Shown piece by piece: positions 36,040 to 45,869 of a stretch of 64,000 bases of DNA. The notes under the pieces are model-generated. The model had not been told where the DNA came from, did not search any database, and worked only from the letters and a program-made list of their open reading frames with translations. The DNA comes from Thalassospira lohafexi. GTDB lineage: Bacteria > Pseudomonadota > Alphaproteobacteria > Rhodospirillales > Thalassospiraceae. Both the position numbers and the translations under genes were made by a program. Each line of letters starts with the position of its first letter. The first letter of the stretch is position 1. The stretch lies in assembly GCF_002844275.1 (NCBI RefSeq), contig NZ_NXGX01000001.1:62001-126000 (forward strand). The letters are read 5' to 3'.

Positions 36040-38493
36040 CTAGAACCGCTTGAGCAGGCGGTCGATGTATTCCTGTTCGATCTGCGGACGGTCAGGATCG
36101 CCCGACCGCCGACGCAGTTCCTGCATAATGCGCCATGCCCGTTCGAGGGTATCGACATTGGGAATGGTGGTTGTGCCATCCCCGCCAACCGGACGCCCCA
36201 GCGGATCGCGACGGCCATTCCCTTGCAGGTCTTCGAGCATCGGGGCAATCTGGCTGAGCCCTTCGAGTGCACGGCTGATTTCGCCAATGCCCTGTTGCAG
36301 GTTTTCCATGGCTTCGCGTTGATATTGCAGGGCTTCGTGGGATCGGTTGCGGCCAAGGGCCTCGGCAGCCCGGCGCATGGCCTCAATCACCGAATTCATG
36401 CCGCTGATGTCGCCAAACTGCCCGATGCCCGGACTGTTCATGATATCACCGGCATCATCGGCAAGACCTTGTTGTTCATTGGCGCGCGGGCCGGGGCCGT
36501 TGGCGGTGGCCGGGTTGTCGCCCTCGTTCATGATGTCTTGCTGGCGGCGGGACAGATCGCGCATGCCATCAAGCATTTCGCGCAAAGACGATGTGATGTC
36601 CATGCCGCCTTCGCCGGTGGTGACTTGCATGTTTTCGACAAGTTCGCGCAGCCGGTCAATCAACTGGCGGGCATCTTCACGTGCGCCTGCGCGCATCAGG
36701 GCATCAATCTGATCAATGATCCGCGAAAGATCTTGTTGTTCGAGGGTGGCATTTGCCTGGGGTTGATCGTCCGAGGCGGGTGTTGCTTCGCGGGTCAGTG
36801 CGGCAAGATATTCATTCAAGGCATTACGGTATTCTTCGATCAGACGCGCGATTTCAGTTTCGGTGACGTCAGGATCAGCAAGAGCCTGCAACAGACGTTC
36901 TTCGGCTTCCATCAGGTTGCGTTCGGCAATGCCATAGCTGCCGCGTTCGATTTCCTCGGCGATGTGCCACAAAAGTCCGGCGACATTCTGATGCACGGTG
37001 CGGTCGTCAAGGTTGGCCGATAACCGGCTTTCAGCCACCGACAGGGCCAAAAACACGCCGATCTGACCATTAAAGGCCTGCGGCGCATAGAGAACCGGCA
37101 ACAGGGCCTGCTGCATTTCAAGTGCGCGGTCGGGATGGCGCAACAAGGTACGCCGGATCGCAATCAGCTTTTGCGCAACCGGATGGGTGAATTCGCGTTC
37201 GGGCAGCACAATTGATCGCATGTCGCTTTGGGCGGTTTGTCCGGCATTGTCGCGCGCATGCATTTGAATGTTGACCGGCAATCCGGCCCACGGATGAGCA
37301 ACCAGATCAATGAAGCGCGGGCCTTCGATGCGGGTTGGTGTGCTGCTATGGGTGGGTTCTTCACCCTTGAGATCGCGTGTGATGGCATCAATCGGACCGA
37401 ACTGATCATCCATACCGTCGGTCGGGGCCGGGGTGATGACAAGATCAAGCTCCGCCATGCCGTAATCGTCATTGGCAACGTAATCAAGGCGCAGATGATC
37501 GCGCCGGGTGACCGATGGCGGGCTGACAAAGCCAAGTGTCGGGGCGGTGTCGGCCACCAGATTGATGTTCAGCGTCATGCGGTCATTGCCCCAGACCGAA
37601 ATGCGCCATGTGCCAGACTGATTGATCGCGGTCGACAGGACATAACTGTTGTCGTTGCTTTCGGCGATCGGGCGTTCCCCATCAGGCGCAGTCAGGGTTG
37701 GTTCCCAGATGCTTGAGATCGTGCCATCAAGGGTCGATCCGGCGGGGACCTGAAAATTAATCACCTCCCCGTTGGACGGCCCCCCGGTGGTCTGGTTTTG
37801 CGGGCCATCTGTCCCGGTTCCTGTTGCGGATTGACTGGCGGCGTTTGCCCCGGTTTCGGAAATCTGCAAGACCCTTGGGACTTGCCCGGTATAGGGGGGC
37901 GGGGTGACCCACAAAGTTGCCGTGAAATCAGCCGCACCCAAGCGTTGCAGGGGGCTAAAGGCCTTGGAAAACCGTTCGGAAACGGTGTTGTGTCCGGCCA
38001 TGATGCCAACAAACAGCAGCAAAACCGGAATGGCGACGATGCCAAAACGGTCAATCCGGCTGATGGCGGGGATCGGGCGCGGCAGACGCAATTTTACGAT
38101 GGCAGCTTCATGCAGGCCGAGTTGCTTTTGCCAGAGATAGCTTGTGAGCGGATCTTCGGTCTCGGATATGTGATCTTCAAGACTTTGCAGCGGATTGTTT
38201 TCAAGCCCGTTTTCGCGTTCCAGCCGGTGCAGGATGTCGCGTCGGGTTGGCCAGCGAAAGTTCCGCCACGGCACAGTGACGGCGACCATCATGGCAACAG
38301 ACAATATCGACAGCAAAATGATGTGCCCGGTCGGGGGCAAAAATTCAAACGTGCCGGTTAAGGTCAGACCAACGACAAGGACGATCAGGCCAACGGCCGG
38401 GATCACGCAGGGCCATACCTTTTCCCACAACAAAACCATGCGCGTTCGGCGCACATGAGTTTCCATTGCAGGATGCGGCGGTATCAGCGACAT
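36040..38493 (-). CDS. Large membrane protein of the TIGR02302/DUF4175 family
   Basis: Function unknown. The 817-residue protein has two N-terminal transmembrane helices (CVIPAVGLIVLVVGLTLTGT and IILLSILSVAMMVAVTV), a third hydrophobic segment near residue 170, a beta-rich periplasmic middle and a long low-complexity helical C-terminus rich in Gln, Asp and Arg (DISGMNSVIEAMRRAAEALG, LEDLQGNGRRDPLGRPVGG). This fits the alphaproteobacterial TIGR02302 family. ATG 38493 has aaagga upstream; the frame is open to 38607. No partner genes are adjacent. Confidence 0.85.
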   Translation of the reverse strand: MSLIPPHPAMETHVRRTRMVLLWEKVWPCVIPAVGLIVLVVGLTLTGTFEFLPPTGHIILLSILSVAMMVAVTVPWRNFRWPTRRDILHRLERENGLENNPLQSLEDHISETEDPLTSYLWQKQLGLHEAAIVKLRLPRPIPAISRIDRFGIVAIPVLLLFVGIMAGHNTVSERFSKAFSPLQRLGAADFTATLWVTPPPYTGQVPRVLQISETGANAASQSATGTGTDGPQNQTTGGPSNGEVINFQVPAGSTLDGTISSIWEPTLTAPDGERPIAESNDNSYVLSTAINQSGTWRISVWGNDRMTLNINLVADTAPTLGFVSPPSVTRRDHLRLDYVANDDYGMAELDLVITPAPTDGMDDQFGPIDAITRDLKGEEPTHSSTPTRIEGPRFIDLVAHPWAGLPVNIQMHARDNAGQTAQSDMRSIVLPEREFTHPVAQKLIAIRRTLLRHPDRALEMQQALLPVLYAPQAFNGQIGVFLALSVAESRLSANLDDRTVHQNVAGLLWHIAEEIERGSYGIAERNLMEAEERLLQALADPDVTETEIARLIEEYRNALNEYLAALTREATPASDDQPQANATLEQQDLSRIIDQIDALMRAGAREDARQLIDRLRELVENMQVTTGEGGMDITSSLREMLDGMRDLSRRQQDIMNEGDNPATANGPGPRANEQQGLADDAGDIMNSPGIGQFGDISGMNSVIEAMRRAAEALGRNRSHEALQYQREAMENLQQGIGEISRALEGLSQIAPMLEDLQGNGRRDPLGRPVGGDGTTTIPNVDTLERAWRIMQELRRRSGDPDRPQIEQEYIDRLLKRF

Positions 38494-38611
38494 GCGATGA
38501 AGGGTCCTTTGTGCCAGTCTGTGGCTATGGTGTACCGCGAGTTCACTCCTTCTAGAGTTTGGGGCTTTGCGGACTTTGGTCAAGTTATTGCGCGGTTGTG
38601 GCGGCAAATAA

Positions 38612-38641
38612 AAAGGCGGCCCTGAGATGAGGGCCGCCTTT
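38612..38641 (-). terminator. Terminator after lysA
   Basis: A perfect 12-bp stem AAAGGCGGCCCT / AGGGCCGCCTTT with a 6-base loop; read on the minus strand it is followed by tttttatttg. It ends the argH-lptM-lysA transcript before the TIGR02302 gene. Confidence 0.9.
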
Positions 38642-38668
38642 AAAATAACATTGGATGGTCGCGTTTAC

Positions 38669-38715
38669 TTAGGGTCTGAACCCATTTTAAACATTAAATT
38701 GGGTTCAGACCCTAA
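38669..38715. repeat. Inverted repeat with TTAGGGTC ends, copy 1
   Basis: A perfect 16-bp pair TTAGGGTCTGAACCCA (38669-38684) and its reverse complement (38700-38715) around a 15-base AT-only-rich loop. The right arm runs four bases into lysA and supplies its TAG stop codon. A second element with the same outer TTAGGGTC...GACCCTAA occurs at 45870-45908, so this is a family and not a chance hairpin. It resembles palindromic repeats associated with REP-type transposases; no transposase is in the window. Confidence 0.75.
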
Positions 38716-39977
38716 TCAAGCCAGCCCGGAATGCGGTCCATATTGATCAGTTCGTCGATTTCCTGACGCGGGCGGACAATGGCAAATTCGTCGCCCTTGA
38801 CCAGCACTTCGGGGGTCAACGCACGGGTGTTGTACGTCGATGACATTACCGCACCATACGCACCCGCCGACATCACGGCGACAAGATCACCGGCCTTGAG
38901 GTTATCGGGCAGTTTGCGGTCCTTGCCAAAGGTATCGCCGGTTTCACAAATCGGACCGACAATATCAACCGTTGCCTGTTTGTCGTTTTCACCCTGTTCA
39001 TCGACCGGGATGATTTCGTGATAGGCGTTATACAGGGTCGGGCGGATCAAATCGTTCATCGCGGCATCAAGAATGACGAAGCGTTTGGCTTCGCCGTCTT
39101 TGATATACATGACGCGTGAGACCATGATGCCAGCATTGCCGGCAATCAGACGGCCCGGCTCAAGCGTGATGTGACAGCCAAGGTGCGAGACAGTTTCACG
39201 CACCATCTGGCCATAAGCATCGGGCAGCGGCGGTGTTTCGCCCTGATAGGCAATGCCAAGACCGCCGCCAAGATCAAGATTGCGGATTTCAATGCCTTCG
39301 GCGCGCAGTTGTTCGACCAGACTGGCAAGGCGGGTAAAGGCTTCGCGGAACGGGGTCAGGTCGGTCAGTTGCGATCCGATATGCATGGCAATGCCGGTTA
39401 CCTCAATGCCGTCCATGGCGGCCGCATCGCGGTAAACCTCAATCGCGCGGGTCCAGTCGATACCGAATTTGTTTTCGGCCTTGCCGGTGGCGATCTTTTC
39501 ATGGGTTTTGGCATCGACATGCGGATTGATGCGCAATGCAATGCGGGCCTTTTTACCCATATCAAGGGCAACCCGGTTCAGTTCGATCAGTTCGGGAATG
39601 CTTTCGACATTGATCTGGGCAATGTCGGCCTCAAGGGCTTCGCGCATTTCGTCTTCGGCCTTGCCGACGCCCGAAAAGATAACTTTGCCCGGTGCGATAC
39701 CGGCCCGAAGGGCGCGGCGCATTTCGCCAACAGATACAACGTCGGCACCTGCACCCAGCTTGCCCAGCGTTTTTAAGACCGCCTGATTGGAGTTTGCCTT
39801 GATCGCATAGCAAACGGTCGCGTCCAGACCGGAAAATGCGTCAGCATAAACCTTGTAGTGGCGTTCAAGCGTTGCTGTGGAATAGCAAAAGAACGGGGTG
39901 CCGACTTTTTCAGCCAGCTCCGGGAGGGCGACGCCTTCTGCGTGAAGGACGCCGTCGATATATTCAAAATGGTTCAT
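38712..39977 (-). CDS. lysA: Diaminopimelate decarboxylase LysA
   Basis: PLP enzyme converting meso-diaminopimelate to lysine. The 421-residue fold-III protein has the PLP lysine in VCYAIKANSN (near residue 59), HIGSQLTDLTPF, LDLGGGLGIAY, EPGRLIAGNAG and the GPICETGDTFG motif. Its ATG overlaps the lptM stop by four bases (ATGA), so the genes are translationally coupled. Its stop codon lies inside an inverted repeat. Confidence 0.95.
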   Translation of the reverse strand: MNHFEYIDGVLHAEGVALPELAEKVGTPFFCYSTATLERHYKVYADAFSGLDATVCYAIKANSNQAVLKTLGKLGAGADVVSVGEMRRALRAGIAPGKVIFSGVGKAEDEMREALEADIAQINVESIPELIELNRVALDMGKKARIALRINPHVDAKTHEKIATGKAENKFGIDWTRAIEVYRDAAAMDGIEVTGIAMHIGSQLTDLTPFREAFTRLASLVEQLRAEGIEIRNLDLGGGLGIAYQGETPPLPDAYGQMVRETVSHLGCHITLEPGRLIAGNAGIMVSRVMYIKDGEAKRFVILDAAMNDLIRPTLYNAYHEIIPVDEQGENDKQATVDIVGPICETGDTFGKDRKLPDNLKAGDLVAVMSAGAYGAVMSSTYNTRALTPEVLVKGDEFAIVRPRQEIDELINMDRIPGWLD

Positions 39978-40120
39978 TTGGCCGGATAGTCCCTTGGATA
40001 TTCTTGACCCTTGTCGGTTGGCGGTTCGAGCGGGCCTTTTTTACCACAGGCCGCAACCGACAGTCCGAGCATTACAGCAAGTGCGACAATGGTGCCGCGT
40101 TTAAGCAAGGCGTTGTTCAT
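39974..40120 (-). CDS. lptM: LptM-like small lipoprotein (48 aa)
   Basis: Too short for ordinary ORF cut-offs, but clearly a gene. From ATG 40120 it reads [20 protein letters not shown], then the lipobox SVAAC followed by GKKGPLEPP, matching the LptM/YifL lipoproteins (CGxKGPL motif) that help LptD mature in the outer membrane. It sits between argH and lysA, its usual place, overlaps lysA by ATGA and ends TGA at 39974-39976. Confidence 0.9.
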   Translation of the reverse strand: MNNALLKRGTIVALAVMLGLSVAACGKKGPLEPPTDKGQEYPRDYPAK

Positions 40121-41532
40121 TTGAGGAACCTTTCCTTTGCCGCAGCAACGGATTCGGTCACACGAACCGGGGCCGTGCCGCCAAAGCTTTGACGCGCAGC
40201 GACCGATGCTTCGACGGTCAGCACGTCATACACCGCATTGGTGATTTTGGGTTCGATCCCCTGCAATTCGTCAAGCGAGAGCTGATCAAGATCACAGCCC
40301 TTGGTTTCGGCCAGTTTGACGGTGGCCCCGACCACATGGTGGGCATCGCGGAATGGCATGCCAAGTTCGGCAACCAGCCAATCGGCCAGATCGGTTGCGG
40401 TGGTATAGCCCGCACCAGCAGCCGCACGCATGTTGTCGGTGAAGACTTTCATGTCGGCAATCATGCCGGTCATGGCGGCCACACACAGACCAAGATGGTC
40501 GTGGGCCTCAAACACCGGTTCCTTGTCTTCCTGCATGTCCTTGGAATAGGCCAGCGGCAGGCCCTTCATCGACAGCATCAGCGAATTATAGCAGCCAACA
40601 ATACGCCCGATTTTGGATCGGATCAGTTCGGCGGCATCCGGATTGCGTTTTTGCGGCATGATCGAGGAGCCGGTTGAAAACTTGTCGGACATGCCGATAA
40701 ATTTGAACTGTGCCGAACACCAGATGACCATTTCCTCGGCCAAGCGCGACAGATGCATGGCGGTGATCGACGCGGCATTGAGATATTCCAGCGCGAAATC
40801 ACGATCCGATACCGCATCGAGCGAATTTGCCGTCGGGCGGTCAAAGCCAAGCGTACTTGCGGTCATGTGGCGGTCAATCGGGTAGGGCGTACCCGCAAGG
40901 GCGGCTGAGCCCAGCGGGTTTTCATTGACCCGTACTCGGCAATCGGCAACGCGCCCACGGTCGCGACCAAACATTTCGACATAGGCCAGAAGATGATGGC
41001 CAAAAGTCACCGGCTGGGCCGCCTGAAGGTGGGTGAAGCCCGGCATGATGGTTTCGGCGTGCGTGCCAGCCTGCGTGATCAAGGCTTCCTGAAGGCCCTT
41101 AAGGCCGACTTCAAGATCGGCCAAGGCAACATCGCGGACCCACAGTTTGAAATCGGTTGCGACCTGATCATTGCGCGAGCGCGCAGTATGCAGGCGACCT
41201 GCGGCTGGGCCGATCAATTCACGCAGGCGGCTTTCGACATTCATATGGATATCTTCAAGGGCGGCCGAGAATTTAAAGGCGCCGCTCTCGATTTCTTGAA
41301 GAATCTGGTCTAGACCATTGGTGATTTTGTCGCCATCTTCGGCAGGGATGATGTTCTGCTTGACCAGCATCGCGCAATGGGCTTTTGAGCCCTGGATATC
41401 CTGGGCATACAGGCGTTTGTCAAAACCGATGGAAGCGTTGATTTCTTCCATGATGGCAGACGGGCCTGCTTCGAAGCGGCCGCCCCAAAGGGAATTGGCG
41501 TTTTTCTGGTCGGTGGCGTTTTGGTCGGTCAT
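40117..41532 (-). CDS. argH: Argininosuccinate lyase ArgH
   Basis: Last step of arginine synthesis: argininosuccinate to arginine and fumarate. The 471-residue protein has [12 protein letters not shown] at the N-terminus, [17 protein letters not shown], the catalytic-loop signature [16 protein letters not shown] and KAVTLAETK-like C-terminal helices. ATG 41532 gives the usual length; the longer open frame to 41652 would run into the divergent gene. The 3' end overlaps the lptM start by four bases (ATG at 40120). Confidence 0.95.
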   Translation of the reverse strand: MTDQNATDQKNANSLWGGRFEAGPSAIMEEINASIGFDKRLYAQDIQGSKAHCAMLVKQNIIPAEDGDKITNGLDQILQEIESGAFKFSAALEDIHMNVESRLRELIGPAAGRLHTARSRNDQVATDFKLWVRDVALADLEVGLKGLQEALITQAGTHAETIMPGFTHLQAAQPVTFGHHLLAYVEMFGRDRGRVADCRVRVNENPLGSAALAGTPYPIDRHMTASTLGFDRPTANSLDAVSDRDFALEYLNAASITAMHLSRLAEEMVIWCSAQFKFIGMSDKFSTGSSIMPQKRNPDAAELIRSKIGRIVGCYNSLMLSMKGLPLAYSKDMQEDKEPVFEAHDHLGLCVAAMTGMIADMKVFTDNMRAAAGAGYTTATDLADWLVAELGMPFRDAHHVVGATVKLAETKGCDLDQLSLDELQGIEPKITNAVYDVLTVEASVAARQSFGGTAPVRVTESVAAAKERFLK

Positions 41533-41565
41533 CGTGATCCGCAGTATTTGGAAAAGGTGGGAATT

Positions 41566-42126
41566 GTGAAGGCTTTGCTTCAATTCGTAAAACTTGGCGT
41601 GATTGTCGCCATATCGGGCATTTATGCAACCCCTGCCTTTGCAGAACCGCAATTCCCGTCTGAACTTTCAAAAATGATCGAGCTTCGCAACGCCGAATCG
41701 TTGCTTGAAAATGCAACATTCGTTGACGAGGCAGGCACGGAAATGTCCCTTAACAGCCTGAAAGGACAGGTTGTTTTGGTTAATCTGTGGGCGACATGGT
41801 GTGTGCCATGCGTCAAGGAAATGCCCGAGCTTGATCAACTGGCTGCTGAAATGGCTGATAAGCCCATGCGGGTTTTGGCCCTTAGTCAGGATCGTGGCGG
41901 GGCGGATGACGTTTCGAAATTCTTTGAAAACAATAGAATCGAACATTTGGACGTGCTTTTGGACCCCAAAGGGGCGACCGCACGCGCCATGGGCGCACGC
42001 GGGTTACCAACCAGCTTTGTGATCGATGCGAATGGTGAACTGATTGGCAAATTAGAAGGCATCGCCAAATGGGACGCGCCAGAGGTTGTCGCGTATTTCA
42101 ACCGCCTGATCGATCAGGCGTCGTAA
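41566..42126 (+). CDS. tlpA: TlpA-like periplasmic thiol:disulfide oxidoreductase
   Basis: Thioredoxin-fold protein probably reducing disulfides, e.g. during cytochrome c or copper-centre assembly. The 186-residue protein has a signal peptide ([20 protein letters not shown], ending ATPAFA) and the active site WCVPC in [16 protein letters not shown], then a cis-Pro [12 protein letters not shown] 41566 has aaggtgg upstream. Only 33 bases separate its start codon from that of divergent argH, so each promoter probably lies in the other's coding region. Confidence 0.9.
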   Translation: MKALLQFVKLGVIVAISGIYATPAFAEPQFPSELSKMIELRNAESLLENATFVDEAGTEMSLNSLKGQVVLVNLWATWCVPCVKEMPELDQLAAEMADKPMRVLALSQDRGGADDVSKFFENNRIEHLDVLLDPKGATARAMGARGLPTSFVIDANGELIGKLEGIAKWDAPEVVAYFNRLIDQAS

Positions 42127-42171
42127 GGTTTGATCAATCCCGCACAACCAGTATTCCCGAGATCTGGAAGA

Positions 42172-42207
42172 GCGTTATGATACGAAAAAACAAACGTATC
42201 ATAACGC
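42172..42207. repeat. Perfect 13-bp inverted repeat between tlpA and rbsK
   Basis: GCGTTATGATACG (42172-42184) and its exact reverse complement (42195-42207) around an A-rich 10-base loop. It lies between convergent genes, so a terminator is likely, but neither side has a T run. Could also be a protein-binding site. Confidence 0.6.
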
Positions 42208-42265
42208 GGGTATCGCCGGGTCAGGTTCAGATCATCACGAACGCAAAACCCATAAGGCCGTGCTG

Positions 42266-43189
42266 CTAACTGTTTTCTTCAATCAGTGACATGACTTGGC
42301 TAAGTGTCGGGGCGGCATCGGCGGCACCGGGGCGGGTTGTTGCCAGAGCCCCGGTCGCACAGGCAAACCGAACCGCATCAGGCAGGCTTTGTCCACCGTG
42401 AAGCGCAACGGCCAGACCCGCGTTAAAGCAATCCCCGGCCGCCACGGTATCAACCGGTGACACATCAAATGGCGGCACCAGTCCGGTTTGACCGTTGGCA
42501 GAATAAAATGCACCCTTGCCGCCCATTTTAATGATCACGGTTTCCGGACCCATGTCGTGCAGGATTTTGGCCGCGTCACGGGCGGTTGCCATGTCGTCGG
42601 GCATAATTCCGGTCATGGCATGGCATTCGGTGGTGTTCGGCGTAACGATATCGGTTAGCACCATCAGATCGCGCAACACCACGCGATCTGGCACGGGGGC
42701 CGGATCAAGCATGATTTTGGCACTGCCTTCGCGGGCATATTTCATGGCGCAATCAACCGCAACCACCGGACATTCAAGCTGCAACAGCAAATATTTGCAG
42801 TCACGCAAGACATGGCGTTTGTCGTGAAGGTCAGCACGGGTCATCATCATGTTCGCACCGCCTGCGACCGTGATCATGTTTTCACCGCTGTCTTCGATTG
42901 AAATCAGTGCCGTTCCGGTTTGTGCGTCTGAGGCGACGATCAGATTGTTGGTATCAAGACCTTCGGCCTTGAGCGTTTCCAAAAGGTCACGTCCCAGAAG
43001 ATCATCACCAATTTTGGAAATGAAGATCGGCGGAACCCCAAGGCGTGAGACGGCCGTCGCCTGATTACAGCCTTTGCCACCGGGGCCGGTTGTGTATGCC
43101 TTGGCAAGGACGGTTTGGCCGGGCACGGGCAGGGTGGTTACACGGGCGGAAAAATCGACATTGGAACTTCCAACAACTGCAATGGTCAT
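42266..43189 (-). CDS. rbsK: Ribokinase RbsK
   Basis: PfkB-family sugar kinase phosphorylating ribose (or a related sugar). The 307-residue protein begins TIAVVGSSNVDF, has GGKGCNQATAVSRLG and the C-terminal catalytic motif VAAGDCFNAGLAVALHGG (Asp as base). No ribose transporter is adjacent, so the substrate is inferred from the family. It lies downstream of xylB on the same strand. Confidence 0.86.
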   Translation of the reverse strand: MTIAVVGSSNVDFSARVTTLPVPGQTVLAKAYTTGPGGKGCNQATAVSRLGVPPIFISKIGDDLLGRDLLETLKAEGLDTNNLIVASDAQTGTALISIEDSGENMITVAGGANMMMTRADLHDKRHVLRDCKYLLLQLECPVVAVDCAMKYAREGSAKIMLDPAPVPDRVVLRDLMVLTDIVTPNTTECHAMTGIMPDDMATARDAAKILHDMGPETVIIKMGGKGAFYSANGQTGLVPPFDVSPVDTVAAGDCFNAGLAVALHGGQSLPDAVRFACATGALATTRPGAADAAPTLSQVMSLIEENS

Positions 43190-43341
43190 GTTTTATCCAA
43201 ATAGAAAAATATCAATCCATCCGTTTAATATTGGGCGCATTTCAGTGCTTTAAAGAACCTGCTAATGAATTCTCTGTTTTTGCAGGCGATGGGGCATGCG
43301 CCAAATAGTGTGGGGGAATGGTTTGACTGTGGTGGCGGACG

Positions 43342-44808
43342 TTACGTAGGGGTGAATTCCTCACGCAGGGCGGAATAAATGCGTTTGAATTTGGCAAATC
43401 GGGGCTGATAGGTGGTGTAGTGGGCCATATCAGGTTCGATGACTTCGTCGATTGCCGGTTTCTGGCAGACGTCTTCTACCGCCTCCTTGGTCAGGGCCAG
43501 CCGCCCCAGACGTGCCGCGCCAAATGCCGGTCCCTTGGTGGCACCTTCGTAACGGGCAAGTGGCGTTCCCATGATATTGGCGATCAACTGTATCCAGTAT
43601 CGGCTGCGTGCGCCGCCGCCAATCACACCGGGCAGGTCACAATGTGTGCCCGCGGCATGCAGGCGTGATTGCGCATCGCTCAGCGCGAAGGCGACACCTT
43701 CGAGAACGGACTGAACCATCATTTCACGGGTGGTGTCACTGCCAAGGCCAAAGAACACGCCGCGCGCATAGGGATCATTATGCGGGGTGCGTTCGCCGTT
43801 GAGATAGGGCAGGAAAATCACATCCGAGGGCGCGCGGTGCTGATGTTCCGTGCGCGCCAAAAGGGCCGAGATATCCTTTTCACCCAGAAGATTGGCCGCC
43901 CACGACAGGCAACTTGCCCCATTGAGAAGGACCGCCATCTGAAACCACTGGGCGGGGATGGCGTGGGCAAAGCTGTGCAGCAGTTCTTCGGGGCGCGGGC
44001 GGTATTTGTCCGATGCGACGAAAATCTGTGACGATGTGCCCAGCGAGATAAAGCCGTCCCCATGGCGCACGGCCCCGACACCGATGCCCCCGGTTGCGGC
44101 ATCGCCACCCCCGCCCGCAACAATCACACCGGGTTTCATGTTCCAGCGGGTCGCGAGTTCACGGCGGATCTTTCCTGTGACGCTACTTCCTTCGACCAGT
44201 TTGGGCAGTTGATCCATTGAAAGGCCGCTTGCGGCAACCGCAGCGGGGTTCCAGCAGCGACTTTCTTCGTCGAGCCACAAGGTGCCTGCGGCATCAGACA
44301 TTTCGGTGACTTTTTCCCCGGTCAGGCACAGGCGGATGAAATCCTTGGGCAGAAGAACGGTTTTGATTTTGGCAAAAACATCCGGTTCGTGCTTTTGCAG
44401 CCAGATCAGTTTTGGGGCGGTCATGCCCGGCATGGTCGCAACCCCGGCAGTTTGGCCAAGGTCGGGCAGGGCAGCATCAAGCTCGTCACATTCGGCCTTT
44501 GCCCGTCCGTCGTTCCACAGGATGGCCGGGCGCAACGGGGCGTCATTGGCATCAAGCAGGGTCGCACCATGCATCTGACCGGAAAGACCAATGGCGCGGG
44601 TCGCGGCAAGGGCGACCGGATTTTCGGATTTGAGCTTATCAATCGACTGGCATGTGGCATTCCACCAGTCGGTCGGGTTTTGCTCGCTCCAGAACGGGTG
44701 CGGGTTGGACACCGACAATGGGACATCAGCCTCGGCAATCGTGACCGAGTTGTCATCAATCAGCAGTGCCTTGACCGCAGATGTACCGACATCAATACCG
44801 AGAAACAT
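43342..44808 (-). CDS. xylB: Xylulokinase XylB
   Basis: FGGY-family kinase phosphorylating D-xylulose. The 488-residue protein has the N-terminal FGIDVGTSAVKALLIDD-like motif (read MFLGIDVGTSAVKALLIDD), IGLSGQMHGATLLD, and a C-terminal ATP-binding region GGGARSRYWIQLIANIMGTP. No xylA or transporter is adjacent; with rbsK it suggests a pentose or pentitol salvage pair. Confidence 0.91.
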   Translation of the reverse strand: MFLGIDVGTSAVKALLIDDNSVTIAEADVPLSVSNPHPFWSEQNPTDWWNATCQSIDKLKSENPVALAATRAIGLSGQMHGATLLDANDAPLRPAILWNDGRAKAECDELDAALPDLGQTAGVATMPGMTAPKLIWLQKHEPDVFAKIKTVLLPKDFIRLCLTGEKVTEMSDAAGTLWLDEESRCWNPAAVAASGLSMDQLPKLVEGSSVTGKIRRELATRWNMKPGVIVAGGGGDAATGGIGVGAVRHGDGFISLGTSSQIFVASDKYRPRPEELLHSFAHAIPAQWFQMAVLLNGASCLSWAANLLGEKDISALLARTEHQHRAPSDVIFLPYLNGERTPHNDPYARGVFFGLGSDTTREMMVQSVLEGVAFALSDAQSRLHAAGTHCDLPGVIGGGARSRYWIQLIANIMGTPLARYEGATKGPAFGAARLGRLALTKEAVEDVCQKPAIDEVIEPDMAHYTTYQPRFAKFKRIYSALREEFTPT

Positions 44809-44912
44809 TTTCGGACTGCCTCCAGACGTCTTTTTCTCTTTGCCCGGCTATTTTACCAGCGCGGGTATGCGTTGACTGCATTCGAGACGTTTGCCAGTTG
44901 TAATGCAACAAA

Positions 44913-44940
44913 AAAGCCGCTGCAAATGTGCAGCGGCTTT
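44913..44940 (-). terminator. Terminator after the 3-hydroxyacyl-CoA dehydrogenase gene
   Basis: A perfect 12-bp stem AAAGCCGCTGCA / TGCAGCGGCTTT with a 4-base loop, followed by tttttt on the minus strand. Confidence 0.92.
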
Positions 44941-44962
44941 AATCTTGTGACGATTAAGACCC

Positions 44963-45850
44963 TTATCGGGTTGGGACGGGTTCGTCACCGCTGTAATCGT
45001 AGAAACCACGTCCAGCCTTGCGACCGAGCCAGCCAGCTTCGACATATTTAACCAGAAGCGGGCAGGGGCGATACTTGGTATCGGCCAAGCCATCATGGAG
45101 GACATGCATGATCGAAAGACAGGTATCCAGACCGATGAAATCGGCCAGTTGCAGCGGGCCCATCGGATGGTTTGCACCAAGGCGCAAAGCGGTATCGATC
45201 GATTGAACGTTCCCGACACCTTCATAGAGGGTGTAGATGGCTTCGTTGATCATCGGCAGCAGGATGCGGTTGACGATGAACGCCGGGAAATCTTCGGCAC
45301 TTGCCGTGTCTTTGCCGAGTTTTTTGGTCAGTTCATGAATGGTGCGATAGGTGACCTCATCGGTGGCAATGCCACGGATCAGTTCGACCAGCTTCATCAG
45401 CGGCACCGGGTTCATGAAGTGCATGCCCATGAACTTCGACGGGCGGTCTGTGTAGGACGCCAGACGCGTTACAGAGATCGAAGATGTGTTTGTCGCGATG
45501 ATCGCTTCGGGGCCAAGAACCGGGCAAAGTGCCTTGAAGATCTGTTTTTTGATCTCTTCATTTTCGGTTGCTGCTTCGATTACCAGATCGCAGTCAGACA
45601 GGAAGGTATATTCCGTTCCGGTTGAGACGCGCTTGAGCGCGTCGTCTTTTTGCGCTGCGGTAATCAGCTCTTTCTTGACCTGACGATCCATGTTCTTGCC
45701 CATCGCGACAAACGCCTTTTCGAGGGCGTCTTGCGAGATGTCGAGAAGTCGGACGTCGTAACCGGCAAGTGCGACAACATGGGCAATGCCATTGCCCATT
45801 TGTCCGGCACCGATTACGCCAATGGTTTTAATATCTTCCAACGAAGCCAT
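44963..45850 (-). CDS. hbd: 3-hydroxybutyryl-CoA dehydrogenase
   Basis: NAD-dependent enzyme interconverting 3-hydroxybutyryl-CoA and acetoacetyl-CoA. The 295-residue protein has the Rossmann motif IGVIGAGQMGNGIAH, FLSDCDLVIEAATENEEIKK, IATNTSSISVT, GMHFMNPVPLMKLVE and DFPAFIVNRILLPMINEA, all standard. ATG 45850 has a ggggaac ribosome binding site. It follows etfA on the same strand, with an inverted repeat between; ETF may accept electrons from the acyl-CoA dehydrogenases of the same pathway. Confidence 0.94.
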   Translation of the reverse strand: MASLEDIKTIGVIGAGQMGNGIAHVVALAGYDVRLLDISQDALEKAFVAMGKNMDRQVKKELITAAQKDDALKRVSTGTEYTFLSDCDLVIEAATENEEIKKQIFKALCPVLGPEAIIATNTSSISVTRLASYTDRPSKFMGMHFMNPVPLMKLVELIRGIATDEVTYRTIHELTKKLGKDTASAEDFPAFIVNRILLPMINEAIYTLYEGVGNVQSIDTALRLGANHPMGPLQLADFIGLDTCLSIMHVLHDGLADTKYRPCPLLVKYVEAGWLGRKAGRGFYDYSGDEPVPTR

Positions 45851-45869
45851 TTGTTCCCCACTCGTCCCC

